Below, piece after piece: positions 60,067 through 64,000 of a DNA stretch of 64,000 nt. The DNA is from Deltaproteobacteria bacterium (GTDB lineage: Bacteria; Myxococcota; Myxococcia; Myxococcales; SZAS-1). The translations under genes and the position numbers were made by a program. The stretch's first letter is position 1, and each line of letters starts with the position of its first letter. The DNA is taken from contig JAFEBB010000041.1 of the NCBI GenBank assembly GCA_018266075.1, positions 1 to 64,000 on the forward strand, read 5' to 3'. Under the pieces are notes generated by a model. The model made no database searches. It saw nothing but the letters and a program-made list of their open reading frames with translations, and was not told the origin of the DNA.

Positions 60067-61608
60067 ATGGCCCGCTCGCACGATCAGTTCTCGTTCAAGC
60101 GCACCTTCTTGCTGCTCGTGTTCACGGTGGTGGTGCCCTCGGCGGCGCTGTCCGGGTTCGGCGTGCTGGCCATCAAGAACGAGCGGCTGGCCGTGGAGAA
60201 GAGCCTGGAGGTCGGCTACCAGGCCCAGCTCAACCGGCTCGAGCAGGCGCTGGCCAAGCGCATCGACCAGCCCCTCTCGCGTGTCTCGCTGCTGTTCTCC
60301 GAGTTTCCACCTGCCGAGGCCGCCCAGCGGCTCCACGCCGAGGATCCGCTGGTGGGGCCCGTCGTGGCCCTGGGCGACGGCCCGGAGCCGCTCTACGCCG
60401 AAGGGACGCTGCCCGAGGGCTTTCGAAACCAGTCGCTACCCAAGCGCGTGGGGCAGGTGAGCGAGCTCGATTTGAACGGCCAGCTCTGGGCCGTGGCGCG
60501 CACCGATCGCGGGCTCGTGGTGTACCGAATCGAGCTGCCGCTGCTGGCGGAGAAGGTCTTCCCCAAGCTGGTGTCCGAGAGCCTGCCCGGCGAGACGGCG
60601 CAGATTCGGCTGGAGCCGGTGGAGTCGGCGCAGCCGCACAAGGACGGCCTGCCTGGCGTGATGGCCGACGTGGTCGCGGCCGAGCAGCAGGTGACCGGGC
60701 CGCATCCCATCGCCGAGCGGCGGCTGGCCGAGCCCCTGGCCGGCTGGCGCATCACCGCCTGGCTCGGCGGCGCCGAGGACGTGGGTCGCCACACGCTGCG
60801 AAACCGCATCATCTACGTGGCGCTGCTCGTCGTGTTCTACGCGGCGCTGGCGATTGGCGTCGTGTTCACGGGTCGCAGCCTGTACCGCGAGGCGCGGCTC
60901 TCGCGGATGAAGACAGACTTCGTGTCCCAGGTGAGCCACGAGCTGCGCACGCCCCTCACCAGCATCCGCATGTTCATCGAGACCCTGGCCGAGGGCCGCG
61001 CCACGACCGACCAGGAGGTGAAGGAGTGCCTGACGCTCCTAGGTCGCGAGAGCGAGCGGCTCACGGCGATGATCGACCGCGTGCTCGACTGGAGCCGCCT
61101 CGAGGCCGGCCGCAAGACCTACCACCGCGAGCCCGTGCCGCTGCGGACCGTCGTCGACCGGGCGCTCGAGGCCTTCCGCGCTCAGCGGCTGGGCGAGAAG
61201 GGTGAGAAGGGCGAGCTTGAAGAGACCGTCTCGCTCGAGCTCAACGACGCCGGAAACGTGGACGTCGACGTGGAGGCCATGACCGGCGTGGTGGTGAACC
61301 TGCTCCAGAACGCCTTCAAGTATTCGGGCGAGGACAAGCGAATCGTCATCCGCACGCGAAACAAGAGCGGCGCCGCCGAGCTCGAGGTCGAGGACAACGG
61401 GATCGGCATTGCGCGCCGCGACCGCAAGCGTATCTTCGAGCGGTTCTACCGGGCCGACGACCTGTTGACGCGAAAGACCGAAGGCACCGGGCTGGGGTTG
61501 GCCATCGCCAAGCGCATCGTGGAGGCGCACGGCGGCAGCATCGCCGTGGAGAGCGAGCTCGGACGCGGCAGCCGCTTCCGGGTGAGCCTGCCGCACGCTG
61601 CGGCGTAG
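60067..61608 (+). CDS. Membrane sensor histidine kinase
   Basis: The 513-aa product has TM1 at ~12-34 ([20 protein letters not shown]), a ~205-residue periplasmic sensor region and TM2 at ~245-268 ([20 protein letters not shown]). There is no clear HAMP domain. The H-box is [15 protein letters not shown] (His ~291), the N-box [12 protein letters not shown]1 [12 protein letters not shown], the F-box FERFYRA and G2 [18 protein letters not shown]. All kinase motifs are intact. The response-regulator gene starts 22 bp downstream, so the pair forms a two-component system. The signal is unknown. Confidence 0.93.
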   Translation: MARSHDQFSFKRTFLLLVFTVVVPSAALSGFGVLAIKNERLAVEKSLEVGYQAQLNRLEQALAKRIDQPLSRVSLLFSEFPPAEAAQRLHAEDPLVGPVVALGDGPEPLYAEGTLPEGFRNQSLPKRVGQVSELDLNGQLWAVARTDRGLVVYRIELPLLAEKVFPKLVSESLPGETAQIRLEPVESAQPHKDGLPGVMADVVAAEQQVTGPHPIAERRLAEPLAGWRITAWLGGAEDVGRHTLRNRIIYVALLVVFYAALAIGVVFTGRSLYREARLSRMKTDFVSQVSHELRTPLTSIRMFIETLAEGRATTDQEVKECLTLLGRESERLTAMIDRVLDWSRLEAGRKTYHREPVPLRTVVDRALEAFRAQRLGEKGEKGELEETVSLELNDAGNVDVDVEAMTGVVVNLLQNAFKYSGEDKRIVIRTRNKSGAAELEVEDNGIGIARRDRKRIFERFYRADDLLTRKTEGTGLGLAIAKRIVEAHGGSIAVESELGRGSRFRVSLPHAAA

Positions 61609-61630
61609 CGAGCGGGACGGGATTTCGAGA

Positions 61631-62320
61631 ATGGGCGAGACGCGCAAGCGCAAGGTGCTGGTGGTGGAGGACGACCTCTCCATCCTCACCGGCCTGTCGA
61701 TGAACCTGCGCTTCGAGGGCTACGAAGTGCTCCAGGCCCAGGACGGCCAGAAGGGCCTGCAGCTCGCCATCGACGAGGAGCCCGAGGTCGTGGTCCTCGA
61801 CGTGATGCTCCCGGGCATGAACGGCTACGAGGTCTGCAAGGAGCTGCGCCGCCGCGGCCGCGACACCGCCATCGTCATGGTCTCGGCCAAGGGGCAAGAG
61901 TTCGAAAAGATCATGGGCCTCGACCTCGGCGCCGACGACTACGTGGCCAAGCCCTTCGGCGTGAAGGAGTTGATGGCGCGCATCAAGGCCGTGCTCCGGC
62001 GCAAGGGCGGCGACGCCACGCCGCCGGTTCGCTTCGGCGATGTGTCCATCGACATGGGCGCGCAGGCCGTCAGCCGCGAGGGCAAGGTGGTCCCGATGAC
62101 GGCGCAGGAGTTCAAGCTGCTGCGCTACTTCGTGGAGCACGCCGGCAAGGTGCTCTCGCGCGAGGCGCTCATCGAGGGCGCGTGGGGCTTCGGCTACGAG
62201 GGCACCGCGCGCACCGTGGACAACTTCGTGCGGCAGCTGCGGCTCAAGCTGGAGCTGGACCCCGAAGACCCGCGACACTTCACCACCGTGCGCGGCGCAG
62301 GGTATCGATTCGTGGAGTGA
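61631..62320 (+). CDS. OmpR/PhoB-type response regulator
   Basis: The 229-aa product has a receiver domain with acidic pocket VLVVEDD, phospho-acceptor Asp ~57 in VVLDVMLPGMNG, Thr/Ser switch in MVSAKG and Lys in VAKPFGVKEL. A winged-helix DNA-binding domain follows (LTAQEFKLL-like MTAQEFKLLRYFVEHAGKVL, RTVDNFVRQLRLKLE, TTVRGAGYRF). It is phosphorylated by the upstream kinase and acts as a transcription factor; its targets are unknown. It may also control the aldehyde dehydrogenase gene 24 bp downstream. Confidence 0.95.
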   Translation: MGETRKRKVLVVEDDLSILTGLSMNLRFEGYEVLQAQDGQKGLQLAIDEEPEVVVLDVMLPGMNGYEVCKELRRRGRDTAIVMVSAKGQEFEKIMGLDLGADDYVAKPFGVKELMARIKAVLRRKGGDATPPVRFGDVSIDMGAQAVSREGKVVPMTAQEFKLLRYFVEHAGKVLSREALIEGAWGFGYEGTARTVDNFVRQLRLKLELDPEDPRHFTTVRGAGYRFVE

Positions 62321-62344
62321 CGACGTTTCACCGGGAGTGAAGCC

Positions 62345-63736
62345 ATGGCCGAGGTTCTCGAGGTTCGCAGCCCGTGGTCGGACGAGGTCGTGGCGAAGGT
62401 GGAGCTCGCCGATCCCGCGAAGGCCGCGAAGATGGTGGCCGCGGCGGGTGAGGCCCAGCGCGCGTGGCGGAAGACGTCGATCGCCGAGCGCGTGGCGCTG
62501 GTGGAGCGCTTCAACGACGCCATCGCCGCCGACAAGGAGCGCATCGCCCGCGAGGTAAGCCAGCAGATGGGCAAGCCGCTCGGGCAGGCGCGCGGCGAAG
62601 TGGACGGGATGCTCTCGCGCAGCAAGCACCTGGTGTCGATCGCCGCCGAGGCGCTCGCCGAGGAGAAGCTGCCCGAGAAGCCAGGCTTTCAGCGCAGCAT
62701 CGTGCGCGAGCCGCTGGGGGTGGTGCTCGACATCGCGCCGTGGAACTACCCACTGCTCACGGTGGTGAACCTGGTGGTGCCGGCGGTGCTCGCGGGCAAC
62801 ACGGTCATCATCAAGCACGCGCCGCAGACGCCGCTCTGCGGAAGTCACTTCGCGGACGCGTTCGCCAAGGCCGGCGCGCCCGCGGGCCTGGTGCAGGCGC
62901 TCAACGCCAACCACGCGACCATCGCCGAGCTGCTCGCCAAGCCGGGCATCGACCACGTGGCGTTCACGGGCTCGGTGCGCGGCGGCAAGCAGGTGCTGCT
63001 CGCGGCGGCGCAGCGCTTCATCGACGTGGGCCTCGAGCTCGGCGGCAAGGATCCGGGCTACGTGGCCGCCGACGCGAACTTCAACCACGCGGTCGAGAAC
63101 CTCATCGACGGCGCCTTCTACAACGCGGGCCAGAGCTGCTGCGCCATCGAGCGCATCTACGTGCACAAGTCGCACTACGACCGCTTCGTGGAGAAGGCGA
63201 CTGAGCTCGTGAAGGCCTACGTCCTCGGCGATCCCATGGACGCGAAGACCACGCTCGGCCCCATGACGCTCACCAGCGCGCCGGCGCTGCTCCAGGAGCA
63301 TGTTAACGAAGCGGTTAAGCTCGGCGGCAAGCTGATGTGCGGCGGCTCGCCCACCAAGGTCGACGGCAAGGGCCGCTTCTTCCAGCCCACGCTCGTCGCC
63401 AACGCGCCGCAGAAGAGCCAGCTCATGCAGGAGGAGAGCTTCGGACCGGTGATCGGCATCCTCCCCGTGGCAGACGACGACGAGGCGCTGCGCCTCATGA
63501 ACGACTCGCGCTACGGCCTCACCGCGGCGATCTGGACGGAGGATCCCGAGCGCGCGCGGCGCATGGCGCGCGACCTCGAGACCGGCACCGTGTTCATGAA
63601 CCGCTGCGACTTCCTCGATCCCGCGCTGCCCTGGGTGGGCGTGAAGGACTCCGGCCGCGGCGCCACGCTCGCGCACGAGGGCTTCCGCCACCTGACGCGG
63701 CCCAAGTCGCTGCACTTCCGCGTGAAGACCTCGTAG
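62345..63736 (+). CDS. Aldehyde dehydrogenase (succinate-semialdehyde-type)
   Basis: The 463-aa product matches NAD(P)-dependent ALDHs. It has the cofactor segment APWNYPLLTVVNLVVPAVLA with IIKHAPQTPL near residues 137-165, FTGSVRGGKQV, the catalytic Glu in LELGGKDPGYV (~231) and the catalytic Cys in NAGQSCCAIERIYV (~265). QEESFGPVIGI and a short C-terminus follow. Length and motif spelling resemble the succinate-semialdehyde/gamma-aminobutyraldehyde group. The substrate is not certain. It lies directly after the two-component system, same strand. Confidence 0.9.
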   Translation: MAEVLEVRSPWSDEVVAKVELADPAKAAKMVAAAGEAQRAWRKTSIAERVALVERFNDAIAADKERIAREVSQQMGKPLGQARGEVDGMLSRSKHLVSIAAEALAEEKLPEKPGFQRSIVREPLGVVLDIAPWNYPLLTVVNLVVPAVLAGNTVIIKHAPQTPLCGSHFADAFAKAGAPAGLVQALNANHATIAELLAKPGIDHVAFTGSVRGGKQVLLAAAQRFIDVGLELGGKDPGYVAADANFNHAVENLIDGAFYNAGQSCCAIERIYVHKSHYDRFVEKATELVKAYVLGDPMDAKTTLGPMTLTSAPALLQEHVNEAVKLGGKLMCGGSPTKVDGKGRFFQPTLVANAPQKSQLMQEESFGPVIGILPVADDDEALRLMNDSRYGLTAAIWTEDPERARRMARDLETGTVFMNRCDFLDPALPWVGVKDSGRGATLAHEGFRHLTRPKSLHFRVKTS

Positions 63737-63739
63737 CGA

Positions 63740-64000
63740 ATGCTCCGCCTCTCGCTGCGCTGGAAGCTCGTGCTCGCCGCGCTGGTGCCGGCAGTGCTCG
63801 TCTTCCTCGCGACGGGCGTGCTGGTCATCGCGCTCACGCGTCAGATGCTCGAGGCGGAGCTCGGCGAGCGGCTCATCGGCGTGGCGCAGGCGACCTCCGC
63901 GACGCTGCCCGTGGATCGCTTGCAGTTGCTCGCGCCGGGCGACGAAGGCACGCGAACCTACGGCCACGTGCGCGAGCGATTGACGGCGATGCAGCACGAG
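63740..64000 (+). CDS. N-terminus of a membrane sensor protein, cut by window end
   Basis: The 87 visible residues start at ATG 63740, 3 bp after the aldehyde dehydrogenase stop. They comprise a basic start (MLRLSLRWKL), one strong TM segment (LVLAALVPAVLVFLATGVLV) and a helical extracytoplasmic start (RQMLEAELGERLIGVAQATS). This is the usual opening of a sensor histidine kinase or diguanylate cyclase with a periplasmic sensing domain. The output domain lies beyond the window, so the class is uncertain. Confidence 0.7.
   Translation, partial: MLRLSLRWKLVLAALVPAVLVFLATGVLVIALTRQMLEAELGERLIGVAQATSATLPVDRLQLLAPGDEGTRTYGHVRERLTAMQHE

Overview
The window looks like a chromosomal stretch of a myxobacterium (Myxococcota). 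GC is high with strong third-position GC bias. Myxobacterial families are frequent: four AgmX/PglI C-terminal (TonB-like) domains, a DUF2378 (TIGR02265) protein, a PilZ protein, a MYXO-CTERM-like sorting tail, MopE-type metal-binding motifs, TIGR04565-type outer-membrane barrels and many lipoproteins with Ser/Gly/Thr or Asp-Ala-Gly linkers. I see no tRNA, rRNA, CRISPR array or prophage.

Layout. 1-7.0 kb: tail of an AgmX/PglI-domain gene, a crotonase-family enzyme, a GH42-like lipoprotein, a secreted TPR/EF-hand protein, an MDR oxidoreductase and an SDR. 7.0-17.3 kb: mostly short orphan genes (ExbB-like membrane protein, DUF2378, methyltransferase, ATP-grasp, ASCH, SRPBCC, ankyrin) with a possible decayed gene. 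17.4-25.3 kb: two more TonB-like proteins, a DUF559 endonuclease gene enclosed by inverted hairpin repeats, a VCBS-repeat lipoprotein, both subunits of a 3-oxoacid CoA-transferase, a SAM hydrolase with a probable CTG start, and PilZ. 25.5-36 kb: a 1,784-residue frame that reads as a MYXO-CTERM protein fused to a lipoprotein, a palindromic element, a gene with a stop codon inside a heptapeptide repeat, an alpha/beta hydrolase, an acyl-CoA carboxyltransferase and a Cys-rich lipoprotein. 36.1-36.9 kb: a four-helix-bundle (S23/IVP) gene inside a roughly 170-bp imperfect inverted repeat. 37-44.4 kb: pcm, lipoproteins, a quinone-type oxidoreductase, a Ycf46-like AAA ATPase, a pectinacetylesterase-like lipoprotein and a solitary ribosomal protein L3 gene with an intrinsic terminator.

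44.5-59.9 kb holds the main functional block. It is a contiguous, same-strand set matching the core of the Myxococcus adventurous-gliding (Glt/Agl) envelope machine: a Cys-rich lipoprotein, a CglB-like VWA lipoprotein, two outer-membrane barrels (GltB/GltA-like), TPR proteins GltC-, GltD/AgmU- and GltE/AglT-like, a small GltF/CglF-like exported protein, a GltG-like FHA-TM-TonB protein and a GltH/CglE-like barrel. Together they would span inner membrane, periplasm and outer membrane, with CglB as candidate surface adhesin. The motor (AglRQS), MglA, GltI and GltJ are not in the window. 60-64 kb: a histidine kinase/response regulator pair, an aldehyde dehydrogenase and the start of a second sensor protein.

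The most novel signals are two small genes carried inside inverted repeats (DUF559 at 18.36-18.91 kb and S23/IVP at 36.17-36.91 kb), plus a third palindromic unit without an obvious gene (30.94-31.32 kb). They look like compact mobile or RNA-structured elements. All domain calls come from reading the sequence by eye; no database search was run.
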